Shown: positions 15,395 to 24,425, counted from the first letter of the stretch. The stretch: 64,000 nt of DNA from Pelomonas caseinilytica (GCF_021353235.1 NZ_JAJTWT010000010.1:1-64000), one strand, 5' to 3'. Notes: generated by a model not told the origin, from the sequence alone. Program-made: numbers and translations.

Positions 15395-16840
15395 CTACTT
15401 GGCACGCCCGGTGAAGCCCTGGGCCAGGGTATCGATGCGCCAGGCCGCGCCGCGGCCGACGACAAAGAGCTGATGCTTGTCCGGCCCGGCGAAGGCCAGG
15501 TTCTGTGGCTGCTTCGGCAGCGAAATGACGCCCAGGGCCTGCCCCTTGGCATCGAAGACCTCGATGCCCGCGCTGCTCGCGACGTAGAGGCGGCCTTGCG
15601 CGTCGACGGCCAATCCGTCAGCGCCGCTGCTCGGGCCGTTGGGTGCGTCGATGCGCCAGCCGGCCAGCCGGGCGAAATCGCGGCGGGGGCCCAGGCTGCC
15701 GTCGGCGCGGATCTCATAGGCCAGCACGTGCTCGCCCGCGGTGTTCGCCACGTAGAGCGTCTTCTCGTCGGGGCTCAGCTGGATGCCGTTGGGGCGGGTG
15801 ATGTCGGCCGCCAGGCGCTCCAGCAGCCCCGGCTTGACCCGGTACACCGCCGGTGGTGCCACCTCGCCCACTGGCGCGGGCTGGTTGGCGTTGCGGCCCG
15901 AGTCGGTGAAGTACACGCTGCCGTCGCGCGCGACGACCAGGTCGTTCGGCCGCCCGAAGGCCTTGCCGCCCCAGCCGCTGGCCAGCGTCGCCGCCTTCGC
16001 GCCCAGTGTGCCGACGCGGGTGTCGTTGACCTGCACCGCGACGATCTCGCCCGCCGCGTTCAGCCCCAGGCCGTTGGCACCGTTGGTGTCGCGCAGGTGG
16101 GTGCTGAGCTGGCCATCGGGCGCGATGCGGGTGATGCGGGCGTCCTGCGTCTCCGTGAAGACGAGGCTGCCGTCAGGCAGCGCCAGCGGGCCCTCGGTGC
16201 CCTTGAAGCCGTCGCCCAGCACGACGATGGGCGTGCCGGCCGCCACCACGCCCGGGATGGCGCTCGTGCGCGTCGGTGCCGGCGCCAGGGCCTGAACGGC
16301 CTTCAGCGCCGCGTCCACATTGGCTTCGGGCGCCAGGCCGCCGACGGTCGCCACGACGCGGCCGTCGCGGCCGACGACGAAGCTGGTGCGCTCGGCGCGC
16401 GCATGGGTGATGTCCTGGCCCTTGGTGGTCTTGCGGCCGGCGGGTGTCTCGCTGAGCTGGATGTCGAAGCCCTTGGCGATGCGCCCGTCGGCATCGGACG
16501 CCACGGTCAGGCGGCCGGCGCAGGTCTCGGGGTCGGCCGAGAACTCGCGCAGCCGCTCGATGCCGTCACCCGACACGCCGATGATGGTGGCGCCCGCAGC
16601 CGTGAAGCGCGGCAGGTTCTCGGCGAAGGCATGGGCCTGCAGGTTGCAGCCGCCGGTGAAGGCCGCCGGGTAGAAGTAGACGACGACGGGCCCCTTGGCG
16701 AGCGCCGTCTGGAGCTGCACGTCTACCGTCTTGCCGGCCAGCGCCGCGGTGGCGCGGAAGTCGGGGGCGCTGTCGCCGGGCTTGAGCGCGGCTTGCGCGG
16801 CGCCGGCCAGCAGCAGCAGGGCGAAGGCGAAGGTCTTCAT
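15395..16840 (-). CDS. Exported peroxiredoxin fused to SMP-30/gluconolactonase domain (481 aa)
   Basis: A signal peptide (1-17) is followed by an AhpC/TSA peroxiredoxin domain (about 18-190) with the peroxidatic motif PAAFTGGC (C65), then a six-bladed SMP-30/gluconolactonase-like propeller (about 200-480; GLGLNAAGEIVAVQ, RPNDLVVARDGSVYFTDSG, RPNGIQLSPDEKTLYVANT). SMP-30 enzymes hydrolyse lactones or phosphotriesters using a divalent metal; the N, D and E ligand-type motifs are present. The two domains are normally separate proteins, and their fusion in a secreted form is unusual. It is in the operon between two small cytochromes; a peroxide-dependent or lactone-related step in the periplasm is an inference. 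Confidence 0.8.
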   Translation of the reverse strand: MKTFAFALLLLAGAAQAALKPGDSAPDFRATAALAGKTVDVQLQTALAKGPVVVYFYPAAFTGGCNLQAHAFAENLPRFTAAGATIIGVSGDGIERLREFSADPETCAGRLTVASDADGRIAKGFDIQLSETPAGRKTTKGQDITHARAERTSFVVGRDGRVVATVGGLAPEANVDAALKAVQALAPAPTRTSAIPGVVAAGTPIVVLGDGFKGTEGPLALPDGSLVFTETQDARITRIAPDGQLSTHLRDTNGANGLGLNAAGEIVAVQVNDTRVGTLGAKAATLASGWGGKAFGRPNDLVVARDGSVYFTDSGRNANQPAPVGEVAPPAVYRVKPGLLERLAADITRPNGIQLSPDEKTLYVANTAGEHVLAYEIRADGSLGPRRDFARLAGWRIDAPNGPSSGADGLAVDAQGRLYVASSAGIEVFDAKGQALGVISLPKQPQNLAFAGPDKHQLFVVGRGAAWRIDTLAQGFTGRAK

Positions 16841-16848
16841 GGAAGGGC

Positions 16849-17229
16849 TCACGGGAAGGGTTTGTAGGGGTCGTGACACTCGTTGCAGGCCAGCGCAATG
16901 GCCCGCGCCGCCTGCGCGGCCGCTGCGGCATTGCCCTGGGCGAGGTGGGTGGGAATGGCCGCGGCCTGGCGCTCGCCGTCGCGCGAGAGGGCGACCGCAT
17001 CGGCCGCCGGATAGTCGCGCTCGAAGTAGCTGGCCATGTCGGCGTAGAGCGTCTGCAGCGCCTTGGCATCGGCCACGGCCTCGGTGTGGCGGCCAGCGGC
17101 GAGGTGCTTCTGCACGCTGACGCTCTTGTTGTCGATGGCGCGCATCCACACGCTGAAGTCCAGCCGGGTGGCGGCCTGCGTGAGTGGCGCCGACAGCAGG
17201 GCCGCGGTGACGAGGAGTCGGACCTTCAT
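16849..17229 (-). CDS. Small exported c-type cytochrome (126 aa)
   Basis: Signal peptide (1-19) followed by a helical domain with one haem motif CNECH at the extreme C-terminus (CNECHDPYKPFP), the class II (c'-like, four-helix) arrangement. It shares general layout with the next upstream gene and probably arose by duplication. The start ATG at 17229 overlaps the upstream stop (ATGA). It is likely a periplasmic electron carrier serving the DUF1501/DUF1553 system. Confidence 0.8.
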   Translation of the reverse strand: MKVRLLVTAALLSAPLTQAATRLDFSVWMRAIDNKSVSVQKHLAAGRHTEAVADAKALQTLYADMASYFERDYPAADAVALSRDGERQAAAIPTHLAQGNAAAAAQAARAIALACNECHDPYKPFP

Positions 17230-17603
17230 TTCTTCTTGTAGACCTCGTGGCAGGTCTTGCAGCTGCGCGTGAGATCTCCCAGGCGGTCCTGCGCCGTGTC
17301 GTAGTCGCCCGTCTCGATGGCCGCGACGATGGCCGCCGCGTGCTCGCGCGACTTGCGCGAGAACTCCACGCCGCGGGCAGCGTCGGCCTTGGCGCTGAAG
17401 TGGCCTTCCACCTGCTGGAAGTAGCTGGCCAGCTCCTTGGCGTCATCCAGGGCCTTGCGGTCCTGCAGGCTGATGCGGGAGTCCAGGTTGTGCAGGGTGT
17501 CCTCGGCCTCGCGCATGTCGTCGGCGCTGAGGTCGACCGCGGCGAAGACCGTGCCGGCCACCAGCAAGGGCAGCAAGGCCGTAGCAGTCGCACGCCATAT
17601 CAA
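17226..17603 (-). CDS. Small exported c-type cytochrome (125 aa), TTG start
   Basis: The sequence begins IWRATATALLPLLVAGTVFA (signal peptide) and ends with a single CKTCHEVYKKK haem motif, class II cytochrome c type. The start is inferred as TTG at 17603, which overlaps the stop of the DUF1501 gene (TTGA); no in-frame ATG fits, and a longer frame reads back through the upstream gene. It overlaps the next cytochrome gene by four bases, so the three are translationally coupled. Confidence 0.75.
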   Translation of the reverse strand: MIWRATATALLPLLVAGTVFAAVDLSADDMREAEDTLHNLDSRISLQDRKALDDAKELASYFQQVEGHFSAKADAARGVEFSRKSREHAAAIVAAIETGDYDTAQDRLGDLTRSCKTCHEVYKKK

Positions 17604-19036
17604 GCGAGGATCTCCTTGACGACGTCGCCAAACACGGTCGTCGCCTTCTCCGCACGCCCCTGATGCGCGAACACCAGCTTCTTGTGGTTGAGGCCAAGCT
17701 GCCACAGCAGCGTGGCCTGCAGGTCATACGTGTCGACGATGCCGCTTTCGGCACGCAACCCGATCTCATCGGTCGAGCCATACGTCCCCGGCTTGATGCC
17801 ACCCCCGGCGATCCACTGCGTGTAGCCCCACGGGTTGTGGTCGCGCCCGTCGCCGCTCTGGCCGTAGGGCGTGCGGCCGAACTCGGAGGCCCACACCACC
17901 AGCGTCGTGTCCAGCAGGCCGCGGGCCTTCAGGTCGGCCAGCAGCGCACCCACCGGCTGGTCCACCTGCTTGCACATCACCGCATGGTTCTTCTCCAGGC
18001 CGTTGTGGGCATCCCAGCTGTCCACGCTGTTGTCCGGCGCGCCGGAGATCACGTGCACGAAGCGCACGCCGCGCTCCACCAGCCGGCGGGCGCGCAGCAG
18101 CGCGGTGCCGTACTCGTCGGTCTCCTTGGTACCGATGCCGTAGGCCGTGCGAGTTGCGGCGGTCTCCTTGCTCAGGTCCACGGCCTCGGGCGCGGACACC
18201 TGCATGCGGTAGGCCAGGTCGTAGCTCTTGGCGCGCGCCAGCAGCTCGGTGTCGCCGGGGTAGCGGGCGGCGTGGTCGCCGTTGAGTTGGCGCAGCAGGT
18301 CGAGCTGGGCCTGCTGTTCCTTCTCGGTGATGCCTTCGGGCCGCGCGAGGTGCAGGATGGGCGAGTCGCCCTTGCGGAAGGGTGTGCCCTGCAGGGCCGC
18401 CGGCAGGAAGCCGCTGCTCCAGATCACCGCGCCTCGGCCGCCGCCGGCCGCGCCCACGCCGGTGGGCAGCACGACGAAGGCCGGCAGGTCGGGGTTGGCC
18501 GAGCCCAGGCCGTACTGCACCCAGGCGCCCAGCGCCGGGCGGCCCGGCACCAGGCCGGCGGTGTGCAGCTTCAGCGACGCGATGACGTGGGTGCTGCCCT
18601 CGGTCTTGCTGCCCTTCAGGAAGGCGATGTCGTCGACCTGCTTGGCGATGTTGGGCAGCAGGTCGGACACCCAGGCGCCGCTCTCGCCGTGCTGCTTCCA
18701 GGTGCGCTTGCTGGCGTAGAGGTTGCCGACGCCGCCGTCGGTGGCGGTCTTCAGGTCCTTGCCGAAGCTGTCGGGCAGCGGCGTGCCGGCCAGCTTGATC
18801 AGCTCGGGCTTGTAGTCGAACAGGTCCAGCGTGCTGGGCGCGCCGGCCATGTGCAGCCAGATGACGGCCTTGGCCTTGGGCGTGTGGTGCGGCTGGCGCG
18901 GGGTGGTGGGGTCAAACAGCTCGCTGGCGAAGGCGGCATTCAGGCCACCGAAGCTGCCGAAGCCGAAGGCCCCTGCGGCGGCGGCACCGGCGGCGGTGCC
19001 CAGGAAGTGACGGCGGGAATGATGGTGATGGCTCAT
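17600..19036 (-). CDS. Tat-exported DUF1501 protein (478 aa)
   Basis: DUF1501 family, sulfatase/alkaline-phosphatase-like fold, typical of Planctomycetes. The Tat signal is SRRHFLGTAAGAAAAGAFGF at the N-terminus. Family blocks include KAVIWLHMAGAPSTLDLFDYKP, RGVRFVHVISGAPDNSVDSWDAH (metal-site-like) and VWASEFGRTPYGQSGDGRDH. The enzymatic role is not established for this family. It is encoded 11 bases after the DUF1549/DUF1553 partner, the pairing seen throughout Planctomycetes, and upstream of three cytochromes, implying a redox-linked periplasmic process. Confidence 0.9.
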   Translation of the reverse strand: MSHHHHSRRHFLGTAAGAAAAGAFGFGSFGGLNAAFASELFDPTTPRQPHHTPKAKAVIWLHMAGAPSTLDLFDYKPELIKLAGTPLPDSFGKDLKTATDGGVGNLYASKRTWKQHGESGAWVSDLLPNIAKQVDDIAFLKGSKTEGSTHVIASLKLHTAGLVPGRPALGAWVQYGLGSANPDLPAFVVLPTGVGAAGGGRGAVIWSSGFLPAALQGTPFRKGDSPILHLARPEGITEKEQQAQLDLLRQLNGDHAARYPGDTELLARAKSYDLAYRMQVSAPEAVDLSKETAATRTAYGIGTKETDEYGTALLRARRLVERGVRFVHVISGAPDNSVDSWDAHNGLEKNHAVMCKQVDQPVGALLADLKARGLLDTTLVVWASEFGRTPYGQSGDGRDHNPWGYTQWIAGGGIKPGTYGSTDEIGLRAESGIVDTYDLQATLLWQLGLNHKKLVFAHQGRAEKATTVFGDVVKEILA

Positions 19037-19047
19037 GGCGTCAGGCT

Positions 19048-21519
19048 TCAGAAGCGATAGGTGAATTCATTGGTGTTGACCAGTGTGTGCACGAGGTCGA
19101 CGAAGGCGGCGGCGCGGGCCTTGCTCGGTCCCTTGGTGGGAGATGCACTGGCAACCGTAGCTGGCGTGCCACCACCGTCATCGGGCGACTCGCCCGGCGC
19201 TGCGCTCTTGCGCTTGGCGGCCTGCGCATCCAGGTGGGCCAGCAGGGCCTGGCGCTCGTAGCGGTCAGGCTCGCGCTGGTAGGCCGCCTTGTAGAAACCG
19301 TCGATCTGCTTGGCGAGCTTGGGGTCCACACCCCAGCCGTCGGGCAGGTGCGCCTTCTTGACCGAGGCCAGTTGCTCCGCCTGCAGCTTCTCCTGCGCAT
19401 TCAGGAAAGCCACCAGCTTCTCCTTCTCGCCGGCCGTGGGCTTGCGCGAGAACAGGATCTCGTAGGCCCGGTCGATCTGCGCGCTCTCGCTCGGGCCAGC
19501 TTCCTGGATGACGCGGCCCGCCAGCGCCTGGCTCCAGCCCAGCACGAGGTCGCTGTTGACCAGGGCGAGGGCCTGGGGCGCGGTCGTCGTCACGTCACGC
19601 TTGAAGTGCGGCGACTGCGGGTTGGCCCAGTCGAAGGTCTCCAGCAGCGGATAGGGCGAGTTGCGCAGCACGAAGACGTAGAGGCTGCGACGGTGGTGGT
19701 CGCGCGGGTCCTCGGACGTCTGCCAGCGGTTGCGCTGGCCGCCGATGTCGAAATTGGGCGGAATGGGCGGGTAGACCGCCGGGCCGCCGCGCTTTTCCTC
19801 CAGCAGGCCGGAGGCGGCCAGCAGCGAGTCGCGCAGCTGCTCGGCCTCCAGGCGCTGGCGCGGGAAGGCCCAGAGCAGCTTGTTGTCCGGGTCCTCCTTC
19901 ACCTCGCGGGCCTGGCTGGCCTGGCGGTAGGTGCTGGACAGCAGGATCTGCCTGTGCAGGGTCTTCACGCTCCAGCCGTTCCTGACGAAGTCGGCCGCCA
20001 GCTTGTCGAGCAGTTCGGGGTTGACCGGCTTGGCGCCCGTCTTGCCGAAATCGGCCACCGTGTCGACGATGCCGCGGCCGAAGAACTGGCCCCATTGGCG
20101 GTTGACGAAGACTCGTGCAGTCAGGCCGTTGTCCGGGCTCACCAGCCAGTTGGCCAGCGCCGTGCGGCGGCCCGAGGACGTGGCGGTCGGCTGGATGGGC
20201 AGCGTCGTGTTGTCGGTCAGCAGCGCGGGCAGGCCCGGTTGCACCTCCTGCAGCGGCCGGTCGTAGATGCCCTTGAACAGCACCTTGGTGGGCGGCGCAT
20301 CCGGCCCCAGCTCCACGATCGTCGAGATGGCACCCGGGTCCTTGGGCTTGAGGTGGTCGAACTTCTTCAGCTGCTCGCCCAGGGCCTGGTACTTGGCGTA
20401 GGCCTCCTTGTCCTTGGTCTTGAGCTGGTTCTCCGCATTGCGCGTGCGGCCCTGCATGGTCCACAGGTTGCGGTGGTAGATCCAGCGGTCGTAGGCATTG
20501 CGCTCGGAGGCCGGCTTGTTGATGGACTCGCGCGTGGCGGGCACGAAGCCGGACAGCCGGTCGCTCTCCAGCTTGTCGATGGTGGGCTTGAGGATGGCGT
20601 CGCGTTGCGCGCGGATGTCCTGGGTCGCCGCCTCCCACTTGGCGAGCTGGGCGTCGTACTCGGCCTTGTCCTTGCCGGTCAGCGGCGAGACGTCGTCCTT
20701 CCAGCTGGTGTTCGAAAAGAAGGCCTGGAACTGGTAGTACTCCTGCTGCGTGATCTTCTCGGTCTTGTGGTCGTGGCACTGGGCGCAGCCCAGCGTCGTG
20801 CCCAGGAACACGGAGGCGACCGTGTCGGTCAGGTCGTTGGCGACCTCCTGCTTCTTGAGGTTCAGGTCGCGGGCATTGATCTCGTCGGGCAGGTTGCGCA
20901 GGAAGCCGGTGGCGATCAGCGCCTCGGGCTGGCCGGGCCAGAGCTCGTCGCCGGCGATCTGCTCCTTCACGAAGCGGTCAAAGGGCTTGTCGCTGTTGAA
21001 CGCGTTGACCACGTAGTCGCGGTAGCGCCAGATGTTGGGCCGCGTACCGTCGGTGTTGTAGCCGTCGCTGTCGGCGTAGCGGCTCACGTCCAGCCAGCGA
21101 CGGGCTTGGCGCTCGCCGTAGCGGGGCGAGGCCAGCAGGCGGTCCACCAGCTTCTCGTGCGCCTTGGGCGACTTGTCGTTGACGAAGGCGTTCACCTCCT
21201 CGGGCGTGGGCAGGATGCCCCAGGCGTCGAGCGTGGCGCGGCGGATGTAGGCGCGGCGGTCGGCCTCGGGCGACGGGGCGATGCCCTTGGCCTCCAGCTT
21301 GGCGAGCACGAAGGCATCGAGCGGCTGACGCACCCAGGCCTTGGCCTTGACGGCGGGCGTGGGCAGGTCGGCCTTGAGCGGCGTGTACGACCACGGGCGC
21401 TCGCTGCCCTTGACGAAGCCGCCGGGGGGCGCGTAGTCCTCGGCGGGGCTGAGGGTGGCGAAGCCGGCCAGCAGCGCGGCCAGCGCGAGGGGGGCAAACC
21501 GGAAATTGAGTTGAGGCAC
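19048..21519 (-). CDS. DUF1549/DUF1553 (PSD1-type) exported protein (823 aa)
   Basis: First gene of the operon, with a GTG start at 21519 and ggag just upstream. A signal peptide (1-26) is followed by DUF1549 (about 60-265), with a haem-like CAQCHDHK motif (C245, C248, H249), and DUF1553 (about 440-715, e.g. ARVFVNRQWGQFFGRGIVDT and FRNSPYPLLETFDW). In planctomycetes these proteins often pair with DUF1501 proteins, as here. The function is unknown; the CxxCH suggests a covalently bound haem. The promoter is of sigma-54 type. A planctomycete-type gene pair in a betaproteobacterium suggests old transfer. Confidence 0.9.
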   Translation of the reverse strand: MPQLNFRFAPLALAALLAGFATLSPAEDYAPPGGFVKGSERPWSYTPLKADLPTPAVKAKAWVRQPLDAFVLAKLEAKGIAPSPEADRRAYIRRATLDAWGILPTPEEVNAFVNDKSPKAHEKLVDRLLASPRYGERQARRWLDVSRYADSDGYNTDGTRPNIWRYRDYVVNAFNSDKPFDRFVKEQIAGDELWPGQPEALIATGFLRNLPDEINARDLNLKKQEVANDLTDTVASVFLGTTLGCAQCHDHKTEKITQQEYYQFQAFFSNTSWKDDVSPLTGKDKAEYDAQLAKWEAATQDIRAQRDAILKPTIDKLESDRLSGFVPATRESINKPASERNAYDRWIYHRNLWTMQGRTRNAENQLKTKDKEAYAKYQALGEQLKKFDHLKPKDPGAISTIVELGPDAPPTKVLFKGIYDRPLQEVQPGLPALLTDNTTLPIQPTATSSGRRTALANWLVSPDNGLTARVFVNRQWGQFFGRGIVDTVADFGKTGAKPVNPELLDKLAADFVRNGWSVKTLHRQILLSSTYRQASQAREVKEDPDNKLLWAFPRQRLEAEQLRDSLLAASGLLEEKRGGPAVYPPIPPNFDIGGQRNRWQTSEDPRDHHRRSLYVFVLRNSPYPLLETFDWANPQSPHFKRDVTTTAPQALALVNSDLVLGWSQALAGRVIQEAGPSESAQIDRAYEILFSRKPTAGEKEKLVAFLNAQEKLQAEQLASVKKAHLPDGWGVDPKLAKQIDGFYKAAYQREPDRYERQALLAHLDAQAAKRKSAAPGESPDDGGGTPATVASASPTKGPSKARAAAFVDLVHTLVNTNEFTYRF

Positions 21520-21552
21520 GGGGGTCTCCGGGGAGATGAACTGATGGGGTCA

Positions 21553-21570
21553 GCGCAAAAAGCGCGCCAG
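21553..21570 (-). promoter_or_regulatory. Sigma-54 promoter of the DUF1553/DUF1501/cytochrome operon
   Basis: The minus strand reads TGGCGCGCTTTTTGCG: the GG and GC dinucleotides are exactly ten bases apart, and the -12 box TTGC and -24 box TGGC match the sigma-54 consensus TGGCACG-N4-TTGCA closely. The predicted transcription start lies near 21543, leaving a ~24-base leader before GTG 21519. A perfect enhancer-type palindrome is centred ~105 bp upstream. Confidence 0.7.
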
Positions 21571-21615
21571 CGAAAAGGGGCGGTTCCAGGGCAAAGGCAG
21601 CCCAGGCCTGGCCGC

Positions 21616-21655
21616 GGGGCAACAGCGCTGCTGCGGCGCTGTTGCCCCGGCAACA
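21616..21655. promoter_or_regulatory. Activator-site palindrome and hairpin
   Basis: TGTTGC-cccg-GCAACA (21640-21655) is an exact 16-bp palindrome identical in its arms to the one at 24426-24441. It lies ~105 bp upstream of the predicted start of the DUF1553 operon, the normal distance for an enhancer of a sigma-54 promoter. It overlaps a 13-bp hairpin (21616-21628 with 21636-21648, arm ggggcaacagcgc) directly beyond the stop of the TonB receptor gene, which may also work as that gene's terminator. Confidence 0.65.
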
Positions 21656-21661
21656 GTGGCC

Positions 21662-24253
21662 TTACAACTTCGCGCTGAACTGGATGCCCACGCTGCGCGG
21701 GATGGCCGGCGTGTAGCTGGTGCTGCTGATCGAGCGCACCGTGTTGTCGTCGAAGAGGTTCTTCACGAGCAGCGTCACGTTGAAGCTCTTGTTGCGCGTG
21801 CCGATGCCGATGCCCGCATCCACCGTCGTGCTCTTGGGCACGACCGAGTAGCGCGACAGGTTCACGTCGGAGTAGTAGGACGACGAGAACGCCACATTGC
21901 CGGTGTAGTTGATCTCCAGGTCACCCCAGGCCGGCTGCCGGTAGTCCAGGCCGACATTGCCCGTGTACTTGGCCGCACCCGCCAGCGGCTGGCCGCTGAT
22001 GTCCACGTAGGGCGCCGAGCCGGCGAAGCCGTCTTCGACCCGCTGCGCGGCATTGGGGAAGGACTTGTACTTGGCGTCGTTGTAGGCCGCGGAGAAGCGC
22101 ACGGTGAGGTTGCGGATGCCGCCGTAGACGCCGTCGATCTCCAGGCCCTTGACCTCCACCTTGGGCGCGTTGCCCGTGGCGCTGGTGTAGTAGCGGGTGC
22201 CGTCGTTGGTCTGCGTGGTCGTGTAGACGTCCACCAGGCGCACGCTCTGTTGGTAGTCCTTGATGCGGGTCAGGAAGACGTCGGCGTTCAGGATCAGCGT
22301 CTTGCTGAAGAGGGCCGACTTGACGCCCAGCTCGAACGAGTCAGTCTTCTCGGGCTTCACCGGCGACGACACACCGTTGACGAACTGCGCGATGCCGGCC
22401 TTCTCCCCGTGCTGGTAGGAGGCGTAGCCCGTGACGTCGCGGTCGAACTTGTAGCTCGGGCTCAACACGAGCGCGGGCTGGGTCTTCTTGAAGGGCTCAG
22501 CCTCGGTCGTGGGGAAGAGCACGCCGAGGTTGGCCTGGCGGATGGCCTTCGCATCGGCCACCTGGCGGCGCTGCGCGGTGGTGAGCGCGGCGTAGGTGGC
22601 GACGTTGAAGTACTTCTGGGCCGTGGCGTTGGCCAGGGCAATCTGCGCGGCACTGTTGGTCGCCAGCAGGTCGCCGGTCGCACTGGTCGCGAAGCCGCCC
22701 AGCGGCACGCCGTTAACGCTGACCGGGTTCAGCTCAGGCGCGCTGCCGTTGCTGGTGATGCGGCTGGTGCCGGTGTTGCGGCGGTCCTCGTGCGTGAAGC
22801 GTGCGCCGGTCGTCAGCGTGAGTTCGGGGCTGAAGTGCCAGTTGGCCTGGGCGAAGATGGCCGCGCTCTTGTTGCGGATGTCCTGCACGCCGGTCGGGCT
22901 GTTGTAGGAGGCCTTCACATTGGCCAGGCTGTTGCGCAGCAGGTCGCGACCGGCGCCGTCGGCGTCCAGGCGGCCGTACTGCGCGTTGCTCGCGAACCAG
23001 GCGCCGGCGTCGTTGCCCCACCAGCGGCGGTAGTCCACCTGGTTGTCCACGGCGATGAAGTAGAGCCCGGCCTGGTAGTCCACGAAGCCGCCCGGCGCCG
23101 AGGTCAGGCGCAGCTCCTGCGAGGCCTGACGGTAGTCGTTCCAGAAGCCGCCGGCATTGCGGTAGACGTCGAACGGCGTCGCGTCGTCGTTCACCGCATT
23201 GAAGTGGTAGTTCTTGAAGGCCGTGATGGAGGTGACCGTGTGGCCCGCGACCTGCCAGCTCAGGTCGGCCGTCGCGCCCGCGCTGCCGGTGACGAGGCCG
23301 CGCACGGAATCGGTCGTCAACGTGCTCTTGTAGTCGTCCAGCGTGTAGCCGGTGTTGTCCTTGAACCAGCGGCGCTGCAGGCGCTGCTCGTTGGTCAGGC
23401 TCGTGATCGGTGTGCCGTTCGAGTAGGTGGTCAGCGGGTTGGCCAGGGGCAGCGAGCGGCCGTTGGTCGTCTCTGCGGCGCGCGGCTGCAGGTCGAAGGC
23501 GAAGCGCGCCTTGAAGTCGGGCGACGGCGTCAGCAGGAACTGCACGCGGCCGGAGATGCGGTCGGTGTTGGTGTAGCTGATGTCGCGGTTGTAGGGGTTC
23601 TTGATGTCGCCCTCGCCGCGGTTGGCGCTGAAGGTGCCGCGCCAGGCCAGCAGCCCGTCGACGATCGGGCCACCGATGGCCGCCGTGGCGTACACGCCGC
23701 CGCGCTGACGGAAGGCCAGCGTGAAGTCGGCGGTGGGCGTGAAGCTCGGGCGCTTGGTCGTGAAGATGAGGTTGCCCACGCTCGCGTTCTTGCCCAGCAG
23801 CGTGCCCTGCGGGCCGCGGGTGACCTCGATGGTGTCGATGTCGACGAAGTCGAAGCTGGAGGTCAGCGCGTTGTAGGCATATGAGACGCCGTCCACGATG
23901 ATGCCTACGCTCGGGTCCTGGGCCTCGGTCTGGCCGATCTTGCCGATGCCGCGGATGGAGATGGAGCTGGTGCGCTGGTTGCCCAGGTTCCAGCTGACGT
24001 TGGCGGCGCGCTTGGTGATGTCGTCGATGCCGACGGCGCCCAGGCGGTCGATCTCGGCGCCCTGGATGACCGAGATCGACAGCGGCACGTCCTGCAGCTT
24101 CTCGATGCGGTTGCGGCTGCGCACGGTCACGGCGCCGAGTTCCTGGGTCTCGGCGGGAGGCGGGGTCACCTCTTGCGCGAAGGTGCTGCCGGCAGCGAGC
24201 GTGGCGATGAGGGCGGTCAGCGGTTTGAGGCGATGGCGAGGAGTAGTCGTCAT
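21662..24253 (-). CDS. TonB-dependent outer-membrane receptor (863 aa)
   Basis: Signal peptide (1-26, ending FAQ), then a TonB-box-like and plug region (TQELGAVTVRSRNRIEKLQDVPLSISV..., SISIRGIG, EVTRGPQGTLLGKNA) and a 22-strand barrel ending in an aromatic-poor terminal strand (SVGIQFSAKL). The RNRIEKLQDVPLSISV and VTRGPQGTL blocks are typical of receptors for organic substrates rather than siderophores alone. It would import a bulky ligand into the periplasm with energy from TonB-ExbBD; such a set lies at 44.9-47.4 kb. It has its own sigma-54 promoter and shares an activator site with the divergent rhodanese gene. Confidence 0.92.
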   Translation of the reverse strand: MTTTPRHRLKPLTALIATLAAGSTFAQEVTPPPAETQELGAVTVRSRNRIEKLQDVPLSISVIQGAEIDRLGAVGIDDITKRAANVSWNLGNQRTSSISIRGIGKIGQTEAQDPSVGIIVDGVSYAYNALTSSFDFVDIDTIEVTRGPQGTLLGKNASVGNLIFTTKRPSFTPTADFTLAFRQRGGVYATAAIGGPIVDGLLAWRGTFSANRGEGDIKNPYNRDISYTNTDRISGRVQFLLTPSPDFKARFAFDLQPRAAETTNGRSLPLANPLTTYSNGTPITSLTNEQRLQRRWFKDNTGYTLDDYKSTLTTDSVRGLVTGSAGATADLSWQVAGHTVTSITAFKNYHFNAVNDDATPFDVYRNAGGFWNDYRQASQELRLTSAPGGFVDYQAGLYFIAVDNQVDYRRWWGNDAGAWFASNAQYGRLDADGAGRDLLRNSLANVKASYNSPTGVQDIRNKSAAIFAQANWHFSPELTLTTGARFTHEDRRNTGTSRITSNGSAPELNPVSVNGVPLGGFATSATGDLLATNSAAQIALANATAQKYFNVATYAALTTAQRRQVADAKAIRQANLGVLFPTTEAEPFKKTQPALVLSPSYKFDRDVTGYASYQHGEKAGIAQFVNGVSSPVKPEKTDSFELGVKSALFSKTLILNADVFLTRIKDYQQSVRLVDVYTTTQTNDGTRYYTSATGNAPKVEVKGLEIDGVYGGIRNLTVRFSAAYNDAKYKSFPNAAQRVEDGFAGSAPYVDISGQPLAGAAKYTGNVGLDYRQPAWGDLEINYTGNVAFSSSYYSDVNLSRYSVVPKSTTVDAGIGIGTRNKSFNVTLLVKNLFDDNTVRSISSTSYTPAIPRSVGIQFSAKL

Positions 24254-24294
24254 GAAATGAAGTGATCGGGGATGGGAGGGTTCGGTCACTTCTT

Positions 24295-24310
24295 TGCAGG
24301 GAGCGTGCCC
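24295..24310 (-). promoter_or_regulatory. Sigma-54 promoter of the TonB-dependent receptor
   Basis: The minus strand reads GGGCACGCTCCCTGCA, with GG and GC ten bases apart (-24 GGGCACG, -12 CTGCA). The predicted start is near 24284, ~30 bases before the ATG at 24253. The palindrome at 24426-24441 lies ~150 bp upstream. Confidence 0.65.
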
Positions 24311-24425
24311 AATGCGCAGGGCTTCTAAGCTGATTCGGTTCTCGTTGGCAGGCCTGTTTTTTGCGGGGTTTCCGAGGCTGGAACGCCCATCACGACCCCG
24401 CCGCCCCGACGGGCCGGTGGAGCGC

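Noticed and set aside
15473-16867. 464-codon plus-strand frame antisense to the peroxiredoxin-SMP30 gene
   Set aside because: No recognisable motif; the minus-strand gene has signal peptide, active-site Cys and propeller repeats.
19087-21678. 863-codon plus-strand open frame antisense to the DUF1553 gene
   Set aside because: Low-complexity Arg/Gly/Leu/Val-rich translation, typical of antisense frames in GC-rich DNA; the opposite strand has full domain matches.
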